Shown here piece after piece: positions 21,322-32,339 of a stretch of DNA of 64,000 bases. Position 1 is the stretch's first letter. Every line of letters starts with the position of its first letter. The notes beneath the pieces are model-generated. The model was not told the DNA's origin and ran no database searches. It worked only from the letters and a program-made list of their open reading frames with translations. This DNA is from Scilla litardierei. Its lineage: Eukaryota; Streptophyta; Magnoliopsida; Asparagales; Asparagaceae. Position numbers and translations under genes: made by a program. The stretch is from contig CM061139.1 in the NCBI GenBank assembly GCA_030789695.1, positions 102,780,037 through 102,844,036 of the forward strand, written 5' to 3'.

Positions 21322-24300
21322 TGTCAAGACCCGCTTCCCATTCTACTAGGAGCGAGGACACGAGCAGGTCCGCGGTGTGCTTAAAACAAGGAGGAGTAAT
21401 TTTTCTTTTCTTTTAAATCTTTTCTTCCTTCCTGGTTTAAACACACTAAGCGCCTGTGTAAACTGCAGGTCCTTGCATGCAAATTTAAGAAGCAGCTCAA
21501 ACAACATTATTACATATCCAGCATACAGAATTTAAGATACATATTGGGCCTAGCATGGCCAATACAAATAAACACTAATTACATTATTTCAAATATAAAG
21601 GTGCAGTCGGGAAGGTGGTCGTCTAATCTTCGGCGGGTAGGTACTCTATGTATTCTTTCAGCACTGGCTCAAATCCTGTAGTAGTGTCTTCAGAGAACTT
21701 ACTATCGATATCTGACAGACATTTTGTAAAACAACAAAGTGAAATGTCTGTCAGCGAGGTTTACTCGGCAGGATAATCTCATAAACAAAAACGTTAGGTA
21801 TCTAAAATTGAACCAAGCTGAACTTTAAAGACAAGCAATAAGTTTAATTTAATATAGTTATAGTAATTAAACATCGCAGCAATTTGCAACCTACAACAAT
21901 TTAATCATTTGATAGCCATTTGCAATACTATTTGCAACCTGTAACAATTTAGCATTTGATAACAAAAGTGTAACGTTGTAGCAACCTGTAGAAGAAGAGG
22001 TTAGAGCAATATTTAATAACCAATCTATTCTAATGATAAGTCCATGTCCTAGAGTATACGAGATGACTAACATGCGCCCTGTGATGGGAGCCAATTCGTG
22101 ACGCTTCTCACCGACCCCATAGGGCGACGATCAAGCTCTAACCTCCTTAAGTATGAAGGCATTCAGCTGGGTGCATCAGTCACTCCGTAATACTTGTGAT
22201 CATAGACTACCCCAATCCCACGGGTTAAGTCAAGTGTCAGGTCAAAAGTATGTGTACTATCTATTTATATTGAAGTTCCATCTTTCATTCATTTATATTG
22301 AAGTTCTATCTTCTATTCAGTTTATCATATTAGATGCGTATGATGTCTCATCGGTCTATTCAATAATGTCAACCAATTTTACAGTTTTGTGATTTAGTTA
22401 CACAATTATACGAAGTATAGAAAAATGCACACTAATTTAAAGGAATGAGCATAGAAAACGGTTTTGACTAAGCAATTGAGGATACATAAGTTTAAAATAT
22501 TTTTCTAAGGCTAGTAAACATCTTTCAAGATCCTTAAAATAATTAATGTGGATTTTTCTTAATTTATACGACCCAAAACTAATTAAAACGAGAAAACGAT
22601 TTTTCATTATATTTTTCAAAGATTTCTCTAGGGCAAACCATACGTCAGAATTCTTTCAACAATGGGTCAAAACGACCATATTAACTAGTACTACAACATA
22701 TATTTTTCTTGTATGTCAGTGTACGTGAAAATTTCATGATATGAATTTGCCTTTGAAAATCATATTGGGAGATGTACATGCCTTTTGGCGATGAAACGAG
22801 CGCCAATGAGTCTGTTTCATCGTTTCTGATTTTCTGGGCCTTGTCTTGTATTTTTCTGATACTTACACAATTTATTATAATATATATATCGTTTAATATC
22901 TATTATAATATATAAATATATATGAAAATATGCGTATACGTTTAAAATACATCACTCACGTTCTTTTCCTTCTTTACTCATGCAGCAGGGTGGGCGCTTT
23001 CATTGGGCAGTGGCGGTGCTGCAGCGGGGACGGCAGCGTTGAGCGGAGTCGGTGGCGGCAGGGCAACGCCGGCGATGACAGCGGACGGCAGAGGAGGAGC
23101 ATGGGGGAGCGGCGGCAAGGGTGGTAGTGACAGCTACTGCTCCTTGCAGGGTGTTTTGCAGCGAGGGGCGGCATCGTGCACGTCGGAGGAGCGTCGTCGT
23201 GGTTGAGGCGGAGCGGAGGAGGGTGGCAGCAAGGAGTGAAGGCGGGGAGGGCTTCGACGGTGGGGTGCTCCTTAGCGACGTGGCATACGTTAGAGAAGTA
23301 GGGGCGACGGTGTTTGTTTTCCAGCAGGAGGCGAGCAAAACGACGACTGTGGCTGACGTGGGGGAGTGGAGGGGAGCTCGGGCTTTGCTGACGGCGAGGC
23401 TAGCGACGAAAAGCGTCGGGCGTTAGAGGGAGCTAGGGGTGGTGACTTCGACGTTGCTGGGGAGCTTGGCATGGGGTGTTCGAGTAGTGGGCTGTCAGTG
23501 GAGGTGAGTGAGAGAGATCGGAGGTGGGAGGGGTGTGGGTCAGCGTCGGAGCGGGTTAGATTGGGTGAAGAACGTGGTGTAGGGATGAGGAGTTGGGTTG
23601 CTCTTGGGTCTATGGAGGAAGGAAGATAATAAAAGGATGATGAAGATGAGTTTGTGATGCTGCCTTGGGTTGGGTTCGGCTGAGTTTTTCTAAGGAGGAG
23701 GGGAAGGGGATTAAATAGGATAAAATATGATTATATTATCAAATAAGTCAATGTAGGAAATAAATGGGGTGGTTGATTAGGTGTTGAAAAGAAGCAGGCT
23801 AAGCTTTTCCACGTGAAAATGTAGGGAGGGGCGGCCGACTGAGGGTAGGTAAGTAGGTGATTAAGGGGGTAATTAGAATAGTTAGAATGGTAATTAGTAA
23901 AGGTCATTAGTATAACATATTACTATTATTACCAAAATACCCATTTATCGCATATGATTCTGAAAAATTACGAAAACATAGACATAGGTTCGTATCATCG
24001 CGAGGATCACAAATACGAGGTCCATTTCGTAGTTTGAGCTACGGAGATACGAGTTTTGGGCCAAAACATTTAGGTCGCGGGTTTGCTGGTTCTAAATAGA
24101 TTTGACTCCAGAAAATTACGAAATTAATATGGGGAGCACTAAATGACCATAGAATCATACTGTAGAAGTTTGAAATAGTTTTGATAACGTTTATATAGAA
24201 AATTAATTGATACGGCTATATCAGTAATAATTAAGTAGAAAATATTATATAAACTATTTAAACATTTTGACGACACTTAAACGTACGAATACATGTTATA

Positions 24301-24451
24301 ACTAGTATGATGATACGAAAATATTTTTTATATAATTGATTTGAAACCATTTTTGATATAAAACTACTGACAAACCATTTCAAAATATCTTCAAAATATA
24401 AAAATACGTAGAATACGAATATACGTGTACTGATGAATACGGGTCGTCACA
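21322..24451 (-). repeat. 3' LTR of nested chromovirus-like element
   Basis: A 3130-bp LTR, TGTCAAGACCC..GGGTCGTCACA on the plus strand. In element sense it starts TGTGACGACCCG after a polypurine tract. Perfect 5-bp duplications catat flank the pair (21317-21321 and 31202-31206). It contains a GC-rich block (22980-23640) with pseudo-ORFs on both strands. Its counterpart is 27081-31201. Confidence 0.93.
22980..23640. other. GC-rich pseudo-exon block in chromovirus LTR
   Basis: GGCGG-rich on the plus strand and CT-rich on the minus (sense) strand, so it lies in the transcribed leader downstream of a weak TATA (CCTATTTAAT, minus, ~23710). A plus ORF of 195 codons is intact in the other LTR (29801-30388) but frameshifted here into two pieces (23121-23426 and 23366-23629). 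It resembles nothing I know. Confidence 0.55.
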
Positions 24452-24468
24452 TCCTACCCTCCTTAAAA
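24452..24468 (-). promoter_or_regulatory. Polypurine tract of nested chromovirus
   Basis: The minus strand reads TTTTAAGGAGGGTAGGA, then the LTR start TGTGACGACCCG. With the preceding GAGGACGGAATTA it is the standard chromovirus 3' end phrase. Confidence 0.92.
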
Positions 24469-25178
24469 TAATTCCGTCCTCGGAATTTAGAAGATCGATC
24501 ATTGCCTAAACAAATTAAATGATAGAAGGGAAGGCTTGACGAATGACAACGATATAGGAATATAAGTTGTAAATAGCATGAAATATAATGTGATATCATG
24601 GTATCAAGAGAAACTAGAGATGTTACTAATAAATATATACTATTAATATCACCATAGCTTCCGTAATTAGTCCTGAGACCAGTATCATCATCATAATTAA
24701 CTTGACTTCTCCAGTAGCCAAAGTTAATATGAGCTAATGGCGTTACATAAAAATCATAGGTATTATGATAACACCTGTTCGAACTTGGAACTTGAGGTAA
24801 TAAGCTAGTCGCAAGCTAATCATTCACATCAAACGAAAAATCATATAGTTTAAAATTTCAACTCAGGCTAATGATGACTAACGGTCTAGTCAAGGAAGTC
24901 ATCAATAATATAGCATACAAAGATGTAAAGATTAATCTATATGCGTTCGTGCTGTTATACCTAACCAGTCTAGCGCAAATGACATCAACTCCCATGAGGC
25001 CTAAAGATAAATCAACGTCCAAAACAACATAAATAAACAAGTACAAGCCCAACTACTAAGGACCATAATTATCACTATACTCATCACTGCTACTCCTTGT
25101 ATTAACTCTCATAACGCCCAATAACAATCCAACACCGAAACCATTATCCAAATCCAAGCACAAGATCAACATGCAACT
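24469..25178 (-). other. Non-coding part of chromovirus internal domain
   Basis: About 700 bp without an ORF or pol motif. The internal domain is only 2629 bp, far too short for pol. Confidence 0.5.
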
Positions 25179-25841
25179 TCAACACCTAAGGCTAACAGCA
25201 TGCCAATACCAATCGAAAATGATACTACTTGCCAACACCAATTGTCGATATCCACAGCTCTCATCATCAATCACAAACAAGCTAACAGCCAAAAACACAT
25301 TGTCCTGCAAACCCGTAGAAGAGCACATGCAGAGATGCTTAAGCAGGACATCAAAAGGGGCAAGATCCAGGACAATGAGCTCAAAAGAAGCCCAAGAATC
25401 ATGACTTGCCAAAATCTTGACCACATGGCGACGATGAGTGTGGCGGTGAGGGTCGCCACTAAACCCAAAAATCCTAAAACAGAACGTCGGAGGGCCATCG
25501 GCGGTTGTCGATCCATGTCGTGCGACACTGGCGACTGCTCGAACAGTGTAGCAGAGCTTTGAGTGAGGCCGGAGGAGCTTGAGGTGAGAGGGGTTGGGCT
25601 CACGAAGGAAGAGGCATGGTAAAGGGGTAGATATCGTCGCGGCAGCGAGAAAACCACGGGATGAGTTGGTGAGGGGAAAGAGGAGGGGTTTAAATGGGGT
25701 GCCAAAGTCGTCGATAAGGTAGGGTAGGTTAGGGTAGGTTAGGTGGGACCGGGGCTCGAGGAGAGGATGCGGGCAAAAGGTAATAAAGAGGGGGAGATGG
25801 TAGGCGGGAAAAGGATTCAAACTATGGGAAATCGGGTACAA
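25179..25841 (-). CDS. Uncharacterised 220-codon ORF in chromovirus internal domain
   Basis: An unbroken minus-strand ORF, the longest in the element, in the element's own sense. The N-terminal ~100 residues are Pro/Leu/Ser-rich (MYPISHSLNPFPAYHLPLF..). The C-terminal half is more mixed, with SWASFELIVLDLAPFDVLLKH and a Cys-containing stretch CMCSSTGLQDN. I recognise no domain. It lies where pol should be, downstream of the gag remnant, so it could be captured host sequence or a chance ORF in GC-rich DNA. Overlapping ORFs in two other frames (25271-25705 minus, 25200-25562 plus) favour chance. No start context or splice signal settles it. Confidence 0.3.
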   Translation of the reverse strand: MYPISHSLNPFPAYHLPLFITFCPHPLLEPRSHLTYPNLPYLIDDFGTPFKPLLFPLTNSSRGFLAAATISTPLPCLFLREPNPSHLKLLRPHSKLCYTVRAVASVARHGSTTADGPPTFCFRIFGFSGDPHRHTHRRHVVKILASHDSWASFELIVLDLAPFDVLLKHLCMCSSTGLQDNVFLAVSLFVIDDESCGYRQLVLASSIIFDWYWHAVSLRC

Positions 25842-26499
25842 GATAAAAGTAGTGGATAGAAGAGAAATACGAGCTCAAAAAAGAAGAAGACGTAACTGCC
25901 TACACTTGCACATCGCGGTTTGGCTCGTCTCAAATTCTCTAGCACCATCCTTAAATACTTCTGGGCATCCTTCGATATGCTTCCACTGTCGAACTCGAAC
26001 TTCGGATGATCGAAAAATTCGAATGCTACCCTCCTTATAAAAGAGTATAGCCATGGTTTAGATGCACTAAACACGACTAGGAAGTATTCTCAGAATAAGT
26101 AGGACGATTAGAAGGCCATTACAAGAATGATGATGGTGATACAATGAATGGACGAATCTACTTAGGGAAGGTTACTCTAGTTGTTATCAAAGAAAGGTAC
26201 TAAAATAAGATTCATCAAAATGAAACATGAGTTAACGTACGTTCCTAGTTGAGGGTTCAAGGTTTCGAAGAAGATAAGGAGGATTTATGGAGATGGATCG
26301 TTGCGAATTTTGTTGATAAGAAGCAATGTGAAGCTTCCAAATCAAGAAGAGGGTATGCAACTAAGATGATACATATAGTATGATAATGTATGCTAGCAAT
26401 GATAAAGGCATCGGGCATCAAATTGACATAAAGGGAAAAGGTTCAGATATACTAGTGATTACTGGCTCTGCAGCCTTAGCTTCTCTAGTTGTCGTGATG

Positions 26500-26948
26500 G
26501 ATGTTTGACACCTGGCCTGGGCCTATTGGAATGCCTTCTGCTGTGGAGCTAGGGGTGGCTTATGCTATGCTGATCTAGAAACTCCTGCTGTCGTAGTTGC
26601 TTTCTTGTTAATGTGGCGGGGGCAGTTCCTGGTAGAGTGCTCAGATGCTCCACAGACCAAACCTTGATTCAGTAGCAGGTGACAGTTCTTCTTGATATGT
26701 CCCTTTCAGTTGCCATGGAAGCACACCATCGGGGATCGGTTGTAGACTGAAGATGCAGGCCTCTTGAAAGTAGTCTTCATCGATCGGAGGGCGTCTCCTG
26801 GTGGTTCCATAAGATGCTTCCCTTGGGATACTTCACAGAATTTGTCAACAACCTCATGGAGAATTTGGCGTTGAATTTCCAATATTTCTCTTACGACACC
26901 CAAGATGATGTTGTCAGTGATACCATGAGTATTTGGTAGACCTGTCAT
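26500..26948 (-). pseudogene. Chromovirus gag remnant with two broken zinc knuckles
   Basis: The minus frame has 80 codons (26948-26706) ending VCFHGN at a stop; the same frame continues KGHIKKNC and then LVCGASEHSTRNCPRH. These are two CCHC-type knuckles in tandem. In the first, the second Cys is replaced by Gly and a stop lies inside; in the second, the first Cys is replaced. Upstream sequence (RQILHEVVDKFCEVSQG) is gag-like but weak. Element RNA packaging by this copy would be impossible; it depends on an autonomous relative if it moves at all. Confidence 0.65.
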
Positions 26949-28670
26949 ACTTCAAGATAAACGTCAATGTAAGTTAGGTAAAAAAAATCTATTCTAGTTG
27001 TACACTTAGATATTAATGTCGTCTAAACTGATCGTAAAGTTTTTACAAAAGCATGACCTGCATGGGCCACTACCAAAACCTGTCATGCCCCACTTCCCAT
27101 TCTACCCGGAGCGAGGACGCGAGCGGGTCTGCGGTATGCTTAAAACAAGGAGGAGTACTTTTTTCTTTTCTTTTAAATATTTTCTCACTCCTTGGTTTAA
27201 ACACACTAAGCGTCTATATAAACTGCAGGTCCTTGCATGCAAATTTAAGAAGCAGCTCAAACAACATTATTACATATCCAGCGTATAGAATTTAAGATAC
27301 ATTTTGGGCCTAGTATGGCCAATACAAATAAACACAAATTACATTATTTCAAATATAAAGGTGCAGTCGCGAAGGTGGTCGTCTAATCTTTGACGGGTAG
27401 GTACTCCATGTATTCTTTGAGCACTGGCTCAACTCATGCGGTAGTGTCTTCAGAGAACTTACTATCGATACCTAACACACATTTCGTAAAACAACATAGT
27501 GAAACGTCTGTCAGCAAGGTATACTCGACAAGATAATCTCCAAACCAAAACATTAGGTATTTAAAATTGAACCAAGCTGAACTTTAAAGACAAGCAATAA
27601 GTTTAATTTAAACTAGTTATAGCAGTTAAACATTCACAGCAATTTGCAACATGCAACAATTTAATCATTTGATAGCCATTTGCAATACTATTTGCAACCT
27701 GTAACAATTTAGCATTTGATAACAAAACTATAACATTGTAGCAACTTGTAGAAGAAGAGGTTAGAGCAATATTTAATAAGCAGTCTATTCTAGTGATAAG
27801 TCCCTGTCCAAGAGTACGAGAGATGACTAACATGCGCCCTGTGATATGAGCCAATCTGTGACGCTGCTCACCGACCCCATAGGGTGACAGTCAAGCTCTA
27901 ACCTCCTTAAGTGTGAAGGTATTCGGTTGGGTGCACCCAGTCACTTCGTAACACTTGTGATCATAGACTGCCCCAATCCCACGGGTCAAGTCAAGTGTCG
28001 AGTCAAAAGTACGTGTACTATTTATTTATATTGAAGTACCATCTTCCATTCATTTATATTGAAGTTCCATCTTCCATTCAGTCTATCATATTAGATGCGT
28101 ATGATGTCTCATCGGTCCATTCAATAATCTCAACCAATTTTATAGTTTTTTGATTTAGTTACGCAATTGTACGAAGTATAGAAATGCACAATAATTTGAA
28201 CAAATGAGCATAGAAAACGGTTTTGACTAAGCAAACGAGGATAAATAAGTTTAAAATATTTTTCTGAGGCTAGTTAACATCTTTCAAGGTCTTAAAATAA
28301 TTAATGTTGATTTTTCTTAATTTATACGACCCAAAAACTAATTAAAACGAGAAAACGATTTTTCATTATATTTTTCAAAGATTTCTCTAGGGCAAACCAT
28401 ATGTCAGAATTCTTCCAACAAGGGGTCAAAACGACCGTATTAACTAGTACTACTACATATACTTTTCTTGTACGTCAGTGTACGTGAAAATCTGATGATA
28501 TGAATTTTAAAGTGAATTTAGCTTTATTAAGTTTTGCCTTTGAAAAATTATTTTGGGAGATGTACGTGCCTTTTGGCGATTTAACCAACGCCAATGAGTC
28601 TGTTTCGTCGTTTCTGATTTTCTGGGCCTTGTCTCGTATTTTTCTGATACCTACACAATTTATTATAATA

Positions 28671-28968
28671 CTAGTCATAACCCGTGTCCGGAGGGCACGG
28701 AGGCAGTCGTCGCCCAGACGCAAATGCGGAGAGAAGCGGTCGCCAAAATGCAAAAAGCGTGGGTGTGTGTGTGAGAGGAGGGTCAGGAGAAAAAAGAGGA
28801 AAAGCAGGGAGTAAAACGCAAAAAAAAATCACCAAAAACCCATCCCAAACCCAAGTCCAGAACCCCACCCAACCTCCACGTGGCGTCCCAGACAGTAACC
28901 AAAAATATGACTGGGACAAAACTGCCACGTGGGACAAAACTGCCACGTAGGACAAACTTCATGAATTG

Positions 28969-28972
<4 letters not shown>
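28671..28972 (-). mobile_element. Small non-autonomous Helitron (copy D)
   Basis: The minus-strand 3' end is a hairpin CCGTGCCCTCCGGACACGG followed by GTTATGACTAG, inserted before T. Absent from the matching position in the other LTR (~22883). The 5' end, near TATATTATACAATTC on the minus strand, runs into an (AT)n tract and is blurred. About 300 bp, no coding sequence; two GCCACGTGGGACAAAACT-like repeats near the 5' end. Confidence 0.75.

Positions 28973-29013
<41 letters not shown>
28972..29013. repeat. (AT)n microsatellite
   Basis: About 20 AT units between Helitrons D and C; a much shorter run is in the other LTR. Confidence 0.95.
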
Positions 29014-29014
<1 letters not shown>

Positions 29015-29043
29015 TTTAATCTCTATTATAATATATAAATGTA

Positions 29044-29679
29044 CTAGTCATAACCCGTGCCCGCGGGTACGGTTCATTTAAGATTTTCCCCCGCGAAATC
29101 TTTATTCCCCAAAAAAATTATTTCCACAGCCAAAATTGCACAGAACAACAAATTAGCATAAAAATATTTAGCGGCACGGGCGCCTTCGGTGCGGAACAAC
29201 AAATTCGACACTGGTGCATTCGACACGGAACAACAAATTAGCGTAAAAAAATCGGCGCAGTGCCTTCGACGCGGTCGCCTTCGGCGCGCATCTTTGCCCC
29301 ATGAATCGAAGAGACGGTATGCCCCCCGTTGAGGGAGATATCATTCGATCTGCAACAGCATTCGATCTGCAGCATTAAGTGCAAGTTTGTGTTTTTTTTC
29401 CAAATGCATTAATTGCGTGTACTCTGCTATTTCTAAGAAACTTTCATTCCCCATAAAGTTTCATTTCCCCAGAAACTTTCATTTCCCATAAAGTTTCATT
29501 CCCCATACACTTTCATTTCCCTAGAAATGTTTTTCCCTCCAAAACTTTTCACAAAATCTCATCTCAACCATTCATTCCTCAAGATTAAATCCAAGCCGTC
29601 ATTCTATCAACCTGTTTGTCCTAGTCAGCTTGTCCTATTCAGCCCTAGAATTCAAAACAGTTGTGTTTTAATATATAGA
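29044..29679 (-). mobile_element. Small non-autonomous Helitron (copy C)
   Basis: The minus strand starts TCTATATATTAAAAC at 29679 and ends with hairpin CCGTACCCGCGGGCACGG plus GTTATGACTAG at 29044, before T. The other LTR lacks it. About 636 bp, non-coding, with short internal repeats (GGAACAACAAATTAGC and ACTTTCATTTCCC). The 3' end closely matches copies D and B. Confidence 0.82.
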
Positions 29680-29800
29680 CAAATGAAAATACGCATATAC
29701 GTATAAAATACATAACTCGCATTCTTCTCCTTCTTTACGCACATAGCGGGGTGGGGGCTTTCGTCGGGGAACCGGCGGCGCTGCAGCGGGGAATGCAGTA

Positions 29801-30388
29801 TTGAGCGAAAACGGTGACAGCAGGGCGACGTCGGCGAAGGCAGCGGACGGAGGAGGAGGAGCATGGGGAGCGTTGTCGAGGGTGGCAGCGATAGCTGCTG
29901 CTCCTTGCGAGGTGTTTTACAGCGAGGGGTGGCGTCATGCACGTCGAAGGAGCGACGACGTTGTTGAGGCAGAGCGGAGGAGGGCTGCAGCGGGAAGCGA
30001 AGGCAAAGAGGGCTCCGATGGTGGGGCGCTCCTTGGTGATGTGGCAAACATTGGAGAAGTGGGGGAGATGATGTTTGTTTGCCAGAGGGAGGCGAGCACA
30101 GCGACGACTGCGGCTGACGTGGGGGAGAGGAGGGGAACTCAGGCTTCGCTGACGGCGAGGCAGGCGGCGGACAGTGTCGGGCGTCGGAGGGAGCTGGGCG
30201 GCGACGACTTCGACGTCGCTGGGGAGCTTGGTGTGGGGTGTTCGATTGGTGGGCTGTCGCTGGCGACGAGTGAGAGAGATCGGAGGTGGGAGGGGTGTGG
30301 GTCAGCGTCAGAGCGGGCTGGGGAGGGTGAAGAACGCGGTGTGGGGCTGAGGATTTGGGTTGCTCTTGGGTTTGAGGAGGGAAGATAA
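29801..30388 (+). other. 195-codon antisense ORF in chromovirus LTR
   Basis: Open on the plus strand, antisense to the element, Gly/Ala/Arg-rich. The counterpart in the other LTR is frameshifted. The opposite strand also has long open frames (29652-30047). This looks like GC-driven openness rather than a gene; reported so that it is not mistaken for one. Confidence 0.3.
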
Positions 30389-31201
30389 TAAAAGGATGAT
30401 GAAGATGAGTTTGTGATGCTGCCTTGGGTTGGGTTCGGCCGAGTTTTGCTAAGGGGCAGTGGAATGTGATTAAATAGGATAAAATATGATTATATTATCA
30501 AATAAGTCAATGTAGGAAATAAATGGAGTGGTTGATTAGGTGTTGAAAATAAGCATGCTAAGCTTTTCCACGTGAAAATGTGGGGAGGGGCTGCCGACCG
30601 AGGGTAGGTAAGTAGGTGATTAGGGGGTAATTAGAATAGCTAGAATGGTAGTTAGTAAAGGTCATTAGTCTAACATATTACTATTATTACCAAAATACCC
30701 ATTTATCACATATGATTCCGAAAAATTATGAAAACATAGACACTGGTTCATATCGTCGCGAGGATCGCAAATACAAGGTCCATTTCGAAGTTTGAGCTAC
30801 GGAGATACGAGTTTTTGGTCAAAATGTTTAGGTCGCAGGTTTGCGGGTTCTGGATCGATTTGACTCCAGAAAATTTCGAAATTAATTTGATGAGCACTAA
30901 ATGACCATAAAATCACACCGTTGAAGTTTGAAACCGTTTTGATAACGTTTATATAGAAAATTAATTGATACGGCTATATCAGTAATAATTAAGTAGAAAA
31001 TATTATATAAACTATTTAAACTTTTTGACGACACTTAAACTTATGAATACATGTTATAACTAGTATGATGATACATAAATATTTTTTATATAATTGATTT
31101 GAAACCATTTTTGATATAAAACTACCATTTCAGAATATCTTCAAAGTACAAAAATACGTGCAATACGATTATACGTGTACTGATAAATACGGGTCGTCAC
31201 A

Positions 31202-31564
31202 CATATAAGAATAGAAAGATGTGGTTTTATGAATTTTATGTCAATGTTTCAACTCATAGATGTCATTATACTTAAAGTCATCTCCTAAGTGTTAGAAATT
31301 ACCAAGCTTAGGTAATCATGCACATATAAGTAATCACAAACTCTCTCACATCATTAGATTTCCCCCCCAAGCCTATCTATAAGCGTGGTAGCATCGAATA
31401 TAGAATATAGTTTTTCCCCAAAGTATCATGGCTCCATAAAAGAAAAGTAATGAAAGAAAAGAAAGGGAAGGATCACGTATATACAATGAAGTTCTCTTTT
31501 TTCCCTTTTTTGATCTTTTTTCATTTCTCCTTCCATTTTTTATACACGAATAAAATCCCAAAGA
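31202..31564 (-). other. Athila 3' internal non-coding sequence, continued
   Basis: Resumes after the chromovirus. It contains CCCCCCCAAGCCTATC, a phrase typical of Athila 3' untranslated sequence. No coding signal. Confidence 0.5.
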
Positions 31565-31575
31565 AAGATGTATAC

Positions 31576-31614
<39 letters not shown>
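31565..31614. repeat. (TA)n/(TG)n microsatellite
   Basis: TATACATATATATATATG followed by about 14 TG units, abutting Helitron A. Confidence 0.9.
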
Positions 31615-31615
<1 letters not shown>

Positions 31616-31886
31616 CTATTCTATAAAATAGAGATGTTATCAAGAGAAATTGGATAAGAGAAATTGGACAAGAGAAATTAGATAAGAGAAGTTGGACAAG
31701 ATAAATTGGATAAGTGATGAGATTTTGAGAGATAAGAGAAGAGGTGTGGAATTTTACACATACAACCCCGGGTTTGCATTTTTGCCCCTGAACCCTCCCC
31801 ACACACACACCCACACGTTTTATTCTCCCCCCTTCCCGACCATTTTTTTCCAGTCCACGTGCACGTGTGCACAGGTTATTTGCTAG
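31615..31886 (+). mobile_element. Small non-autonomous Helitron (copy A)
   Basis: Starts TCTATTCTATAAAATAG, has hairpin GTGCACGTGTGCAC at 31859-31872, and ends GGTTATTTGCTAG before T. 272 bp, non-coding. Its first ~45 bp share GATGTTATCA and ATTGGATAAGAG with copy B, so they are one family. The 5' flank is G rather than the usual A. Confidence 0.75.
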
Positions 31887-32035
31887 TACACACACATACA
31901 CACACATATACATATATGTATATACACATGTATATATGTATATATATACACATATGTATATACATGTATATACATATATATACATAGATATATACATGTA
32001 TATACATATGTATACATATTTTTTATGTATATATA
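31887..32035. repeat. TA-rich minisatellite (TATATGTA/CATGTATA)
   Basis: Short alternating TATATAC/ATGTATA units. The same tract resumes at 36369 and 37640, so Helitron B and the LINE landed inside one simple-sequence tract. Confidence 0.9.
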
Positions 32036-32339
32036 TCTATATTATAAAACAGGGATGTTATCATGGGTTATTGGATAAGAGTTTTTGGATAAGAGTTGAG
32101 ATATTGGGTATAAATGAGGGATGTTGTTAAGAGAAATTCAATAAGATAAGAGAAATTGGATAAGCTAAGAGAAATTGAATAAGTGAAGAGAAATTGAATT
32201 TGAAATTTTAAGTTTGAAACAAAATTTTGGGGGGAAATTAAATTTTGGGGCGGTGAAGAAAACAACCCAGCGCTCAAAAATTTCGTTACTGTGTTGGAAT
32301 TTTGGAAATTACGCACGCGTTCTTGAAACAACCCAGCGC

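Larger units (their letters stand above)
27081..31201 (-). repeat. 5' LTR of nested chromovirus-like element, carrying Helitrons
   Basis: A 4121-bp copy of the 21322-24451 LTR. The extra ~1 kb is accounted for by two Helitron-like insertions (28671-28972 and 29044-29679) and an expanded (AT)n. It ends GGGTCGTCACA at 31201, followed by the duplication catat. The primer-binding site inside 27080 is not clearly recognisable: the minus strand reads GGTTTTGGTAGTGG. Confidence 0.92.
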
